Positions 33,699 through 43,312 are shown, counted from the first letter of the stretch. The stretch: DNA of 49,265 nt from Rodentibacter genomosp. 2 (GCA_001999425.1 MLHP01000041.1:1-49265), one strand, 5' to 3'. A program made the numbers and translations. The notes: generated by a model not told the origin, from the sequence alone.

Positions 33699-34703
33699 AT
33701 GTTTGGAATATCATTATCTTCTAACCCCATTCGTACTATTTTTTTGTTTATACAACAACTTATTTTTATGATGGCAAATGCGTTATTGTTTGCATTAGCC
33801 ATTTATGGCGTGTTTTGGTTCTATCTCTTTTTACCAACCGATTTTGACACTACATTAGCTCAACTTATCGCAATAAAACCTAATACCCCGGAGTATCGGC
33901 TGTTTTTTACCGATTTGTATAGTACCAGTTTATCTTTGGGCGTGTTTTTTGTTCTTGTCGAAAAAGTGGTGCGGTTCGTTTACGGTATTTTCTCTCCAAA
34001 AGACTATGAACAAGGTAAGTTATCAGGCAGAGCATCTGTTATCCGTAGAAAAATGACACCGCAAGATATTCAATATGTCGGTGCTCATGAGGCGGGTCAT
34101 CTTCTTGTTTATGCCGCACTGGGTCAATTGCCTTCTTCAATGAAAGTCAAAGTAAAAGAACACACGGATGGTACAACAAGTTTAGGCTATGTTTCCGCTT
34201 TTACTTCTAAACGGGTCACACAAAGTCGGTTATTTATTGAATGGCAAATGCTCGCCTCCCTTGCCGGTCGTGAGGGCGAAAGTATCTTGTTACAGGATAA
34301 TTCGTTGGGCTCTATCTATGATAATCATGAATGGTTTGAGCTTGCCCGCCTTTATTTAAAAAACCATTTTAAGGGTATTTTTTATATTGAGCCGCTCTCT
34401 GAGTTTGAATTTAATGCCAATGAGGCGAAATTAAATGCCTTAAAAGAGAAACAAACGCAGCTATTACAAGAATTTTTTAGCTTAAATTTATCCGTCTATA
34501 AGCAGCTCACTTCCATGCTCATTGAAAAGAAGATTTTGTATGGTCACGAGATTATTCCATTTTTCCAGCAAGCAGACATTACCTTTCCGCAAGGTTTTCC
34601 TTTCCCATTTGGTCGCTTTGAAAAATTTAGTGATGAATGGCATCTCGAGGAGGAATATGGCGGAGTGGGTGATATTGTAGATAAAATTTTGGAGCAAAAA
34701 TAA
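33699..34703 (+). CDS. Membrane protein with FtsH-type (M41) peptidase domain, no AAA domain
   Basis: The protein (334 aa) has two membrane segments (about residues 18-46 and 75-95). A peptidase-M41-like domain follows, with the zinc motif HEAGH near residues 129-133 and a later SLAGREGESIL like the GRAAEE block of FtsH. An Asp in SIYDNHEW could be the third ligand. The AAA ATPase part of FtsH is missing. Genes in this position of related ICEs are less well described. Its protease activity is inferred from the motif. It ends TAATG, overlapping the next gene by one base. Confidence 0.7.
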   Translation: MFGISLSSNPIRTIFLFIQQLIFMMANALLFALAIYGVFWFYLFLPTDFDTTLAQLIAIKPNTPEYRLFFTDLYSTSLSLGVFFVLVEKVVRFVYGIFSPKDYEQGKLSGRASVIRRKMTPQDIQYVGAHEAGHLLVYAALGQLPSSMKVKVKEHTDGTTSLGYVSAFTSKRVTQSRLFIEWQMLASLAGREGESILLQDNSLGSIYDNHEWFELARLYLKNHFKGIFYIEPLSEFEFNANEAKLNALKEKQTQLLQEFFSLNLSVYKQLTSMLIEKKILYGHEIIPFFQQADITFPQGFPFPFGRFEKFSDEWHLEEEYGGVGDIVDKILEQK

Positions 34704-35209
34704 TGAAGAAATTAAATCATTTTTTATGGCTTGGATTACTCCTTTCCGCACACTCCTTCGCAGAATTAAAGGTCATTGCAGATTTAGGTGGTGAAAGTGC
34801 GGTACGTTTTTATGAATCTATTCAGCCTGTCCATACAGAAAATGCGCCTCAGCATCCTAATGCCGTACCGGGGGAGATGTCTGAAAATATGTTACTTCCT
34901 GTGGTATCACATAAGTGGACGGTAGGGCAGGTTGAGTCAAAACAGATTAATTTACCCGGCGCAATGCCTATTTTCTTAATTGGTTTTGATGAAACGTCAA
35001 AACAATGGTTGATAGCAAATTATCAGGAATTGGTTCAGCAACAAGCAACCGGATTGGTGATTAATGTCAATACGGCGGAAGAACTGGCTGAATTACGCCA
35101 TTTAGCTCCGGAATTATCGTTAATGCCGGTTGCCGCAGATACCTTATCTGATCGTCTCGGTATTTATCATTATCCATTACTGATGACAGATTCGTTGATT
35201 AGTCAGTAA
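34703..35209 (+). CDS. TIGR03765 (PFL_4695) family ICE protein
   Basis: The protein (168 aa) has a signal peptide ending near SFA (residue 20). The family core GGESAVRFYESI, PVVSHKWTVGQVESKQI and LPGAMPIFLIGFDETSKQWL is present. It is a small periplasmic protein of unknown role in the PFGI-1/ICEHin1056 transfer system. The start overlaps the stop of the M41-like gene. Confidence 0.85.
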   Translation: MKKLNHFLWLGLLLSAHSFAELKVIADLGGESAVRFYESIQPVHTENAPQHPNAVPGEMSENMLLPVVSHKWTVGQVESKQINLPGAMPIFLIGFDETSKQWLIANYQELVQQQATGLVINVNTAEELAELRHLAPELSLMPVAADTLSDRLGIYHYPLLMTDSLISQ

Positions 35210-35223
35210 CACTTAGGTGAACT

Positions 35224-37383
35224 ATGAGTAATAAATATCTTGTTGAAGCATTATTACGTCCTCCCGTCGAATTTTATACGACGGCGATTTGCACGATGGC
35301 CGCCGGTCTTTGCGCTTATGCGCCTTGGGCGGTAGCGTTAAAACCGCATGTAGGGTATGGCATGGCAGTAGGATTTGGTTTAATTGGTGCAAAACGGGCA
35401 CACGAAGGTTGGCAGATTTTACGTTATCACCGGAATTTAAAACGTTTACCGCACTATGCCTTAACCAGTAAACAAATACCGGTATTAAAACGTGATCTTT
35501 TTTTGGGTAAAGGATTTCGTTGGCAACAAAAACATACACAACGATTACATGATTGCTTTCAGCAATCTGCCGAAAAATACACACTTCCTTCCAAGTCTTT
35601 TACCTGGGTGCGTGAATTTGAGAAGAAACACAGTGACAGTTTTATTGCTAAATTGACGTCAAAAGACAGCCCTTTTAATCCTTTTAGACCCTTGCCTCCG
35701 GTTGAAGGCATTCCGGCAATTCATGGTATTGAATTAAACGAAGTCAATGTGACGGTTCCCTTAAGTAGCCGGGTTGGTCATACGTTGGTATTAGGGACAA
35801 CCCGTGTTGGAAAAACACGGCTTGCCGAGACATTAATTACACAAGATATCAATCGAGGTAGCCGCTTTGAAGAGCGTGAAGTCGTGATATTTATCGACCC
35901 TAAAGGGGATGCTGATATTCTTAAAAGAATGTACGCTGAAGCGAAACGGGCCGGTCGGGAAAAAGAATTTTATGTTTTTCATTTAGGTTGGCCGGATATT
36001 TCCGCTCGCTATAATGCCGTCGGGCGTTTTAATAAAATCACTGAAGTCGCCTCTCGAATTTCCGGGCAATTAAGCGGTGCGGGTAATTCGGCTGCATTTA
36101 AAGAGTTTGCCTGGCGATTTGTGAACATTATTTCACGGGCATTGGTTGAACTTGGACGTCGCCCTAATTATGAGCAAATTGCACGCTATGTCCGAAGTAT
36201 AGAGTCACTTTTCTTAGATTATGCCAAATTTTATTTCGATCGGAAGGATAAAAAAATCTGGTTGACGATTTTGGAAGCAGCGGTCAAAGTCGATCCGAAT
36301 AAATCTTCGTTTGCAATGAAAGGACGTAGTCCAGAAGTCATTGCCGTCGATCAATATATTCGTGATGAACAAATTTTTGATCCCGTATTGGATGGATTAT
36401 GTAGTGCGGTACGTTATGACAAAACGTACTTTGACAAGATTGTGGCCTCACTTTTACCGTTATTGGAAAAATTGACATCGGGTAAAGTCGCTGAATTACT
36501 TTCTCCGGATTATTCTGATATTACAGATACGCGCCCTATTTTTGATTGGGAAGAAGTCATCCGTAAGCGTGGGATTGTTTATATTGGGCTTGATGCACTC
36601 TCTGATTTGACGGTAGCCTCCGCCGTGGGGAACTCCATGTTTGCTGATTTGGTCTCTATGGCGGGGCATATTTATAAATTTGGGGTCAATGAAGGATTGC
36701 CTCAGCAAGCCAATGCGAAACAAGGTAAGATTGCCATCAATGTACATTGTGACGAATTTAACGAATTAATTGGTGATGAGTTCATCCCACTAATCAATAA
36801 AGGCGGTGGGGCAGGTATTCAGGTGACTGCCTACACGCAAACCATTTCTGATATTCAAGCAAGAACGCAAGATAGAGCAAAAGCCGGACAAATTATTGGT
36901 AACTTTAATACGCTTGTGATGCTTCGGGTTAAAGAACAAGCGACAGCAGAAGTACTGACAAAAAATTTACATGAAGTAAATATATTGGAAGTGATGGCGC
37001 TTTCCGGCACAAGTGATAATACCAATCCCAATTCATATGAGGATTTTGGCTCTAATACAAGCGATCGGGTAACGGTAAAATCAAAACCGATGCTTTCTGC
37101 TGCGGATATTACGAATTTACCTAAAGGTCAGGCCTTCGCTTTAATAGAAGGCTCTCAATTGTGGAAGATTAGGATGCCATTACCGGTTGAAGATAAAGAC
37201 GATATGATGCCCTCATCTTTACAGCAGCTTGCGGATTATATGCGAAATAACTATAGAACGACAGACTCTTGGTGGGAAGGTGTACACTATTATCACCCCA
37301 ATAAAGAGGCGGTAGAAGCCTTTGAGGCGTTGTCTCAAAAAACATTAAGGGAATCATATGACAATGAAAAAAACAAAGATTGA
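35224..37383 (+). CDS. traD: TraD-type conjugative coupling ATPase
   Basis: The protein (719 aa) has two N-terminal membrane segments (residues 18-60) and a VirD4/TraD motor. Walker A is GTTRVGKTRLAETL near residue 189 and Walker B is IFIDPKGDADIL near 222. A C-terminal ATPase core with AYTQTISDIQART follows. It links the DNA-relaxase complex to the secretion channel. AGGTGA precedes the ATG. The reading frame overlaps the next gene by 26 bp. Confidence 0.93.
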   Translation: MSNKYLVEALLRPPVEFYTTAICTMAAGLCAYAPWAVALKPHVGYGMAVGFGLIGAKRAHEGWQILRYHRNLKRLPHYALTSKQIPVLKRDLFLGKGFRWQQKHTQRLHDCFQQSAEKYTLPSKSFTWVREFEKKHSDSFIAKLTSKDSPFNPFRPLPPVEGIPAIHGIELNEVNVTVPLSSRVGHTLVLGTTRVGKTRLAETLITQDINRGSRFEEREVVIFIDPKGDADILKRMYAEAKRAGREKEFYVFHLGWPDISARYNAVGRFNKITEVASRISGQLSGAGNSAAFKEFAWRFVNIISRALVELGRRPNYEQIARYVRSIESLFLDYAKFYFDRKDKKIWLTILEAAVKVDPNKSSFAMKGRSPEVIAVDQYIRDEQIFDPVLDGLCSAVRYDKTYFDKIVASLLPLLEKLTSGKVAELLSPDYSDITDTRPIFDWEEVIRKRGIVYIGLDALSDLTVASAVGNSMFADLVSMAGHIYKFGVNEGLPQQANAKQGKIAINVHCDEFNELIGDEFIPLINKGGGAGIQVTAYTQTISDIQARTQDRAKAGQIIGNFNTLVMLRVKEQATAEVLTKNLHEVNILEVMALSGTSDNTNPNSYEDFGSNTSDRVTVKSKPMLSAADITNLPKGQAFALIEGSQLWKIRMPLPVEDKDDMMPSSLQQLADYMRNNYRTTDSWWEGVHYYHPNKEAVEAFEALSQKTLRESYDNEKNKD

Positions 37384-37720
37384 GATGCGAATTACCGATA
37401 CACCGGATTGCTACGTGAACCTAGATATTGATATGGGCGCACCTTTAGGTGCCTCTTCAGCCGGTAAATTCGATAACGAGCGACTTGTCTTTTTTGTCGA
37501 AACGATTTTTCCGGAGTGGGAAAAACATCAGTGGTCATTACATCAACTGGATAATTATCTTGCTCAATATGGGATTGAAGTATGGAGTCATGATGAGGAA
37601 ATTAAATTCGGTACGGTACTCCCGGAAGGTTATTTTAGTTTTTGGTTGCGTTTTACACAACAATATCCCGGTGACGTGCTTGTGCAGTGTCAGCGTTTAT
37701 CACAACAAAAGGTGAATTAA
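37358..37720 (+). CDS. Unrecognised 120-aa protein of the conjugation operon
   Basis: The protein begins MTMKKTKIEMRITDTPDCYV and is acidic in the middle. The start at 37358 has AAGGGA upstream; the ATG at 37364 is also possible. It overlaps traD by 26 bp, and its stop overlaps the next start (TAATG). The position matches tfc7 of ICEHin1056, whose role is unknown. Confidence 0.7.
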   Translation: MTMKKTKIEMRITDTPDCYVNLDIDMGAPLGASSAGKFDNERLVFFVETIFPEWEKHQWSLHQLDNYLAQYGIEVWSHDEEIKFGTVLPEGYFSFWLRFTQQYPGDVLVQCQRLSQQKVN

Positions 37721-38415
37721 TGGCAGGAAACGAACAAGATAAAAGCCAACTGGAAAAGAAGAAAAAGGAATTCTTACCTTGCAAAGTGATTGGCACACTC
37801 ATTTTCTCGTTATTACTCAGTATCGTCATTGAATGGGTGGGTATTGCGTTTCAATATTGGGAGCCACCTGGTTATCTACACAGTAAACTGGTGATGAAAA
37901 ATGAGTTCGGTTGGTTTTCCACTGAATTTCAAAAAAGTCTTCTTTATAGTACGCCCGTGGAATTTGTGGAGTGGGCAATTTTACAAACACATCATTGGTT
38001 ATTTGTGCGAACCGGGATTCAGGCTTGGCTTAATGATCCCTCAAGCTCTGAATGGGGGGCATGGATTTATCATTATCTACGCGATTACGTTGAATCTGCA
38101 CTTTATGTCATCATCACGTTCATTATTCGATTAATGATCATTGTGCTGACCAGCCCATTGTTTTTACTTGCGGCTTTAGTGGGTATTGTAGATGGATTGG
38201 TTCAGCGGGATTTACGTCGTTTTGGCGTAGGACGGGAATCCGCATTTAAATACCATCATGCTAAAAGAGCGATTTTTCCGGTCATGCTTGTTGCTTGGAT
38301 ATTGTATTTATCTATTCCTTTTTCCATTCACCCTAACTGGATTTTAATCCCCTCTGCCGTTTTCTTTGGACTGACGATTTCTTTTACGCTGTCAAACTTT
38401 AAGAAACATTTATAA
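37720..38415 (+). CDS. TIGR03747 family ICE membrane protein
   Basis: The protein (231 aa) has about four membrane segments: residues 25-45, 130-150, 185-205 and 210-226. The family core SPLFLLAALVGIVDGLVQRD and RFGVGRESAFKYHHAKR is present. It is an inner-membrane part of the transfer apparatus with unknown detail. The ATG at 37720 overlaps the preceding stop and is preferred to one 11 codons upstream. Confidence 0.85.
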   Translation: MAGNEQDKSQLEKKKKEFLPCKVIGTLIFSLLLSIVIEWVGIAFQYWEPPGYLHSKLVMKNEFGWFSTEFQKSLLYSTPVEFVEWAILQTHHWLFVRTGIQAWLNDPSSSEWGAWIYHYLRDYVESALYVIITFIIRLMIIVLTSPLFLLAALVGIVDGLVQRDLRRFGVGRESAFKYHHAKRAIFPVMLVAWILYLSIPFSIHPNWILIPSAVFFGLTISFTLSNFKKHL

Positions 38416-38421
38416 TAAAGG

Positions 38422-38442
38422 AAGCCCACCTTTGTGGGCTTT
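38422..38442 (+). terminator. Hairpin inside the conjugation operon
   Basis: AAGCCCAC pairs with GTGGGCTT with a short loop, and TTTAAAT follows. The T run is weak, so it may be partial termination or an RNA-processing site. A 129-bp gap and possibly a new promoter follow before the RAQPRD gene. Confidence 0.6.
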
Positions 38443-38544
38443 AAATAAACTCTCTCACTTCTCAATAGGATTTCTCATTACAATCCTTTCCTAAATTTTG
38501 CATTATTTCTTTGCAATAAAATTAACCTTTGGAGCAAGAAATTC

Positions 38545-38856
38545 ATGCGTAACGCTGCTTTCATTTTTCTCTTTTCATTAGCATGTTCAACGGTTGCTTA
38601 TGCTGATGAAACCAGTGAATTAGAACAAGCTATGAGACAACTAGAATCGGCTAAACAAGCCTTGGTTCGTGCACAAAAAAGTGCGAATGCCGGGCTGAAA
38701 AGTCGCCTCTATTTTGATTATCAAAAAGCGCATCAAGATATTAATACCGTTAAGCAAGGGATTAACCTCTACATTAACGGTGATCGCGCCCAACCACGCG
38801 ATCCTCGCAAACTTAAAAGCCTTTCCGGTTACTACGATAAACTCCGGAAAAACTAA
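38545..38856 (+). CDS. RAQPRD family ICE protein (TIGR01690)
   Basis: The protein (103 aa) has a signal peptide (residues 1-20, ending VAYA), a helical middle and the family-naming RAQPRDPRKL near residue 83. It is exported and specific to this ICE class; its role is not known. GGAG precedes the ATG. It starts the second part of the operon, followed 2 bp later by the TIGR03758 gene. Confidence 0.9.
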   Translation: MRNAAFIFLFSLACSTVAYADETSELEQAMRQLESAKQALVRAQKSANAGLKSRLYFDYQKAHQDINTVKQGINLYINGDRAQPRDPRKLKSLSGYYDKLRKN

Positions 38857-38858
38857 CG

Positions 38859-39101
38859 ATGTCGGACAAGTCATCTGTAGTACAAAGTGCCTTTAAAGCC
38901 GGTTCAGGTGCGACGCCTTACGAACTTCATATCCTCATCATAGGCTTAATTTTTGTCAGCGTTTTCCTGGTCTTGGCGTATATCTGGGTAAATGCATTTA
39001 AAGATTTGCGGGAAGGTAACATGAAAATGAGTACCTTTGGTAGCTTGATTGTGCGTGGCGTCTTGTTTCTCTGCATTATGGGCTATTTTTTATTGCGTTA
39101 G
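38859..39101 (+). CDS. TIGR03758 (PFL_4701) family ICE membrane protein
   Basis: The protein (80 aa) has two membrane segments (about residues 24-45 and 62-79) with the family stretch KAGSGATPYELHILI. It is a small inner-membrane protein likely in the channel or pilus assembly. The ATG comes 2 bp after the RAQPRD stop. Confidence 0.85.
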   Translation: MSDKSSVVQSAFKAGSGATPYELHILIIGLIFVSVFLVLAYIWVNAFKDLREGNMKMSTFGSLIVRGVLFLCIMGYFLLR

Positions 39102-39129
39102 GTTTATTTTCAATATTAAGGAACATCCG

Positions 39130-39510
39130 ATGAAAACATTCGTGAAATTGAAACAATATGGTAAACAAGCTGCACTTGCCATTCCATTATCGGCGTTACA
39201 AACCGGAAATGCATTAGCTACCGGCGGAGGCGGTGGTAAAGGTATTCCTAAAATGGATGCACCTAGTCGTGGTGAAGGATCCGGTATTATGGAAACCATT
39301 AAAAACTATGGTTTTGATATTGCCACATTAATTGGTTTATTAGTGTGTTGCTGGGTATTTTTTGTCGTAGCAGGTTCGGCGATTGAAACCTTTAGAGAAG
39401 TGCGTGCCGGTAAAAAAACATGGGGCGAATTCGGTATGATTTGCGGTGTGGGCGTAGGACTTCTTGTTGTCATTATTTGGTTAATCACTAAAGCTACTGA
39501 TATGTTATAA
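39130..39510 (+). CDS. TIGR03745 family ICE membrane protein
   Basis: The protein (126 aa) has a signal-like N-terminus (KQAALAIPLSALQTGNALA), a Gly-rich stretch (GGGGGKGIP) and two membrane segments (about 61-81 and 101-121). The layout is that of a pilin-like or VirB2/TraA-like subunit, but the assignment to pilin is inference. AGGA precedes the ATG at 39130. Confidence 0.85.
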   Translation: MKTFVKLKQYGKQAALAIPLSALQTGNALATGGGGGKGIPKMDAPSRGEGSGIMETIKNYGFDIATLIGLLVCCWVFFVVAGSAIETFREVRAGKKTWGEFGMICGVGVGLLVVIIWLITKATDML

Positions 39511-39519
39511 GGACATCCC

Positions 39520-39888
39520 ATGCAAGAGCATTCTCATTCAACCATTACCTTTCTCCCTGAGCGTACCAATCGCTCACCTACCGTCTTTCGGGGAATGACT
39601 ATGACGGAACTTTTTGTTGTTGTAGGTATAGGGGCCGTTGTTGGGGTAGTAATCGGCTTATTGGTGGTGCTCTTATTTGGTCTTGGCTTATACATTATAC
39701 CTTTGGTTGCTCTCCTTTTAGGTTGGGTGAGCATCCGTTTTGGCGGGGGATATATCGCCCGCTTAAAACGGGGAAAACCTGATGCGTGGTTTGAGCGATA
39801 TATCCAGTTTAAACGCTCTCCATCAAAATTCATTACAGAAGAAACCTACTGGTCAATTCATCGTTCCCGCAAAAAAGGGCATTTCTAA
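39520..39888 (+). CDS. TIGR03750 family conjugal transfer protein
   Basis: The protein (122 aa) has a membrane region near residues 28-68 (a long Gly/Val/Leu stretch that can form two segments). Basic, aromatic-rich ends contain KRGKPDAWFERYIQFK. It resembles TraL/VirB3-type small membrane proteins. It ends TAATG, overlapping the next gene. Confidence 0.85.
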   Translation: MQEHSHSTITFLPERTNRSPTVFRGMTMTELFVVVGIGAVVGVVIGLLVVLLFGLGLYIIPLVALLLGWVSIRFGGGYIARLKRGKPDAWFERYIQFKRSPSKFITEETYWSIHRSRKKGHF

Positions 39889-40535
39889 TGAGTATATTGA
39901 GTCGATTTAAAAATGCGTTAAGTAATGAACGCGCCCATGTTAATTCCTTACGTTTGGTGATTGCGGGGCTTTTTGTAACCTGTCTGGGACTAGGTTATGG
40001 TTGGCATAAATCACCGGATAACTTGACTATCCATGTGCCGCCCGATTTACGTGCCGGCTCAACAAAAGCTTGGTGGGAAATTCCTCCGGCTTCCGTTTAT
40101 TCTTTTTCTTTCTATATTTTTCAACAACTAAATCGTTGGCCAACAGATGGTCGGGTCGATTACAAAAAAAATATTGAGGTGCTTAGCGCCTATTTAACGC
40201 CGCAGTGCAAAAATTTTTTACTGGAAGATTATGCTAAGCGAGATGCACTGGGCGAACTTCGTGATCGCGTCCGGGGCGTCTATGAGATACCCGGACGAGG
40301 ATTTTCAGAAAATCGGGTCACCGTTAATAGCGCCGATGATTGGGATGTCACCCTTGATTTAAGTACTGATGAATACTTTTTAGATAACCCGGTAAAACGC
40401 GTTTTAGTTCGTTATCCCTTGCATGTTGTGCGCTATGACGTGAATCCGGAAGCAAATCCTTGGGGACTTGCCATTGATTGTTATCGTAGCTCCCCAAAAC
40501 TCATTGAATACCGCGAAAACAAAGAACAACAGTAG
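39888..40535 (+). CDS. TIGR03746 (PFL_4703) family protein, TraE/VirB8-like
   Basis: The protein (215 aa) has a short cytoplasmic N-terminus and one membrane segment (about residues 22-41). The rest is periplasmic (VPPDLRAGSTKAWWEIPPASVYSF with a 20-residue break, ECSAYLTPQ-like part written LSAYLTPQCKNFL). The topology is that of VirB8/TraE scaffold proteins. It overlaps the TIGR03750 stop by one base. Confidence 0.8.
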   Translation: MSILSRFKNALSNERAHVNSLRLVIAGLFVTCLGLGYGWHKSPDNLTIHVPPDLRAGSTKAWWEIPPASVYSFSFYIFQQLNRWPTDGRVDYKKNIEVLSAYLTPQCKNFLLEDYAKRDALGELRDRVRGVYEIPGRGFSENRVTVNSADDWDVTLDLSTDEYFLDNPVKRVLVRYPLHVVRYDVNPEANPWGLAIDCYRSSPKLIEYRENKEQQ

Positions 40536-40542
40536 GTTTTGT

Positions 40543-41427
40543 ATGAAAAAATCAGCACGTTTACTTAAAACAATCACCGTTTCGACCGCACTTTTTTCTG
40601 CCTTTTCCGTTCGGGCTGAAATTTTAATGAAGTGGGAGAGAACCCCATTGACGATTGATCTCGCTACAAATAAAGAACGGATTATATTTGTAGACAAAAA
40701 TGTGAAAGTCGGCATACCCCAAAATCTACAAGGAAAATTGCGCGTACAAAGCACGGGAGGCGCCGTTTATTTTACAGCACTAGAGTCTTTTGAGTTAAAT
40801 CGAATTCAATTGCGAGAAATTGGGACGGGACAAAATATCTTGCTTGATATGAAAGCCGTACAAAGCCAACGTAAGCCGGATCATATTCGATTGGTCTTTG
40901 ATGAGGATGTGCAATCTAATCGCCCCGGTGTGGAACAAACCCGTGTTTCTGATTCAGTTGAAGATGACGTCAATCAAGTACGTAGCGCTTTACCTGTTCC
41001 TGCTGCATTGGTGCGTTATGCTGCACAGTCGCTTTATGCGCCACTACGAACAGTTGAGGCACTCCCGGGTGTTCGACGTGTTGCAATGAAATTACCAAGC
41101 TCATTACCGACATTACTCCCAAATTTAAAAGTTCGCGCAACACCGCTTGAAAGCTGGGGATTAGATGGGTTTGTCGTTACAGCGGTAAAAATACAACACT
41201 TAGAGCCATTTCGAGTGAATTTAGATCCTCGCTATCTCCAAGGAAACTTTTATGCGGCCAGTTTCCAACATGGGTGGATCGGGGGATATGGTTCGCTTAA
41301 CGATACAACAACTGTTTATTTGGTGACGGAAGGCGATGTGAGCAAAGCCATCATTCCAAGTAACCTCAAAACGAAATCAAGTACGAAAAAACTTGTGAAG
41401 AAAACCGTCACGGTGCCCGCGCAATAG
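40543..41427 (+). CDS. TIGR03749 (PFL_4704) family protein, TraK/VirB9-like
   Basis: The protein (294 aa) has a signal peptide (to about residue 25, ending VRA) and a beta-rich mature part with EILMKWERTPLTIDL and GGAVYFTALESFEL. It ends with a basic tail of KKLVKKTV. In this operon position it serves the TraK/VirB9 outer-membrane-complex role. The ATG at 40543 follows the previous stop by 8 bp; the Shine-Dalgarno is weak (AGG). Confidence 0.8.
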   Translation: MKKSARLLKTITVSTALFSAFSVRAEILMKWERTPLTIDLATNKERIIFVDKNVKVGIPQNLQGKLRVQSTGGAVYFTALESFELNRIQLREIGTGQNILLDMKAVQSQRKPDHIRLVFDEDVQSNRPGVEQTRVSDSVEDDVNQVRSALPVPAALVRYAAQSLYAPLRTVEALPGVRRVAMKLPSSLPTLLPNLKVRATPLESWGLDGFVVTAVKIQHLEPFRVNLDPRYLQGNFYAASFQHGWIGGYGSLNDTTTVYLVTEGDVSKAIIPSNLKTKSSTKKLVKKTVTVPAQ

Positions 41428-41437
41428 GAGGTAAAAG

Positions 41438-42892
41438 ATGGCCGAAGTCAAATCAAATAAATTACTTAAATATGGCGTACCTCTCGCAATATTCTTCTTT
41501 ATTGCGGTAGCCGTCATTATTACCAAAAAAGCAAAGCAAGAAGAAATCTCTGCAACACCGGACAATTCAGTGGTTTTTGACTTAACGGATGAAGAACGAC
41601 GTGACTTAAATCTGAAAGATGGGGATACCCCTCATGACACGCTTAAAACGCTCCTGAGTGAAGTGAAAAAAGCGAAATCGGAAATGGAAAAAACACGCCG
41701 TGAAAATGCTGCGTTAAAAGGTAATTCCGCCGAGATAAATGCACGAATTAATGAAGCCGTGCAAGTACGTCAAAATGAGATTGAAGCGTCATTTCAAGCT
41801 CAGCTCAATAGTATGCAACAAAAACTTGAATCCATGATGTCCGGTTCAGAGCAAACCACAAGCCCGATGAATGCGGGGAATCAAAATAATAGCGACTTAC
41901 CCATCGGTTTAGGGAGTGAAGGAAAAAATATTGCACCGGTGATGAACAATGATGCGGTAGGTGAAGATGGGATGCTTTGGGTCGATCCGGATGATATGCA
42001 ATATAAAGACAAAAGTGGTAAGACGGTTGATGCAAGTGCAACCGGTGCTATTCCTTCTTTCCCAAATCTTTTCAAAAAACTTGATGGCTCTATTGTAGGG
42101 AAAGCAGCGGATGATTTAACAGGAAAAAGACGGGTTTATACCGATGAAGCTAAAGTGACGCCTTATTATACCATTCCGGCTAATGCCACGCTTGTCGATG
42201 CGGTGGCATTGACGGCATTGATTGGACGTGTGCCTATTGGTGGTGAGCTCACGGATCCGTTCCCTTTTAAAGCCATCATTGGACGTGAAAACTTATTAGC
42301 AAATGGCATTGAATTGCCGGATGTGCAAGAAGCGATGATATCCGGCACGGTTTCTGGGGATTGGACACTGTCTTGTGTACGGGGAAAAGTCACTTCAATG
42401 ACCTTTATTTTCCAAGATGGACGTATTGTCTCATTACCTCATTCTCAGCGTGAAAACGGCACGATAAGAGAAAAATCTTCAGAAGAAGGGTTCGGTTGGT
42501 TATCCGATCCTCAAGGGGTAACTTGTATTCCCGGAGAACGAAAAACGAATGCACCGGAGTATCTCAGTACGCATTTTTTATTATCCGGGGCGAGTGCTGC
42601 TGCGCAAGGTTTAGCGCAAGGTCAAACGACAACCATCGTTGATGGCGGTTCTGTTGTCGGTGCAGTGACAGGGCAACAAGGTAAATATATTTTGGGACAG
42701 GGGCTTGCCGGCGGATTAAATGAAACGGCAGCCTGGGTTAAAGAACGCTTTGGCCAAATGTTTGATGCGATTTATGTTCCACCGGGTAAAACCGTTGGGA
42801 TCCATATCACCAAAGAATTAGCGATTGATTACAACGAGGCGGCACGGAAAGTGAAATATAACAGTTCCTCCGCTCGTAAGCATTTAGATTAA
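41438..42892 (+). CDS. TIGR03752 (PFL_4705) family protein, TraB/VirB10-like
   Basis: The protein (484 aa) has one N-terminal membrane segment (about residues 12-28), a coiled coil near 65-130 and a C-terminal beta-barrel-like domain of the VirB10 type (VFDLTDEERRDL near the start; GGELTDPFPFKAIIGRENLL and VPPGKTVGIHITKEL later). It spans the envelope. AGGAGG precedes the ATG. Confidence 0.88.
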   Translation: MAEVKSNKLLKYGVPLAIFFFIAVAVIITKKAKQEEISATPDNSVVFDLTDEERRDLNLKDGDTPHDTLKTLLSEVKKAKSEMEKTRRENAALKGNSAEINARINEAVQVRQNEIEASFQAQLNSMQQKLESMMSGSEQTTSPMNAGNQNNSDLPIGLGSEGKNIAPVMNNDAVGEDGMLWVDPDDMQYKDKSGKTVDASATGAIPSFPNLFKKLDGSIVGKAADDLTGKRRVYTDEAKVTPYYTIPANATLVDAVALTALIGRVPIGGELTDPFPFKAIIGRENLLANGIELPDVQEAMISGTVSGDWTLSCVRGKVTSMTFIFQDGRIVSLPHSQRENGTIREKSSEEGFGWLSDPQGVTCIPGERKTNAPEYLSTHFLLSGASAAAQGLAQGQTTTIVDGGSVVGAVTGQQGKYILGQGLAGGLNETAAWVKERFGQMFDAIYVPPGKTVGIHITKELAIDYNEAARKVKYNSSSARKHLD

Positions 42893-42901
42893 GGAGACAA
42901 C

Positions 42902-43312
42902 ATGAAAATGCGTTATTTACTCCCATTTTTGACCGCACTTTTAATAACAGGGTGCTCCACCTCTCAAGAAAAGTTATTGCCGGCAGGTGAGCGCTCGATG
43001 GCTGAAATTTGGAAAAATGGCGGAGGTAGTTCGCAAAGTAGCATTAATGAAGCACGTGATACGCTTGATTCATCACGTCCTTTGGAAGGGCGTGATGTTG
43101 TAGATGATGACAACATTCGTTATACCCGGACTGCAGAAAATGAGGTCACAAACCTTTTTCCTCGTCTTCCAAATCCGGACATGACGCTCTATGTGTTTCC
43201 TCATTTGACGAGTTCAGCCGAGCAATTACCAGTGCCCGGCTATACTACCGTATTCCCTTTTTATGGACGAATTCAATACGCACAACCCGGCGAAAGAACA
43301 CGTGATTATTAG
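42902..43312 (+). CDS. TIGR03751 family conjugal transfer lipoprotein, TraV/VirB7-like
   Basis: The protein (136 aa) has a lipoprotein signal with the lipobox ITGC (Cys 18) and the family stretch LLPAGERSMAEIWKNGGG. A Pro-rich C-terminus runs YVFPHLTSSAEQLPVPGY. It is the small outer-membrane lipoprotein of the core complex. AAGGAGA precedes the ATG. Confidence 0.88.
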   Translation: MKMRYLLPFLTALLITGCSTSQEKLLPAGERSMAEIWKNGGGSSQSSINEARDTLDSSRPLEGRDVVDDDNIRYTRTAENEVTNLFPRLPNPDMTLYVFPHLTSSAEQLPVPGYTTVFPFYGRIQYAQPGERTRDY

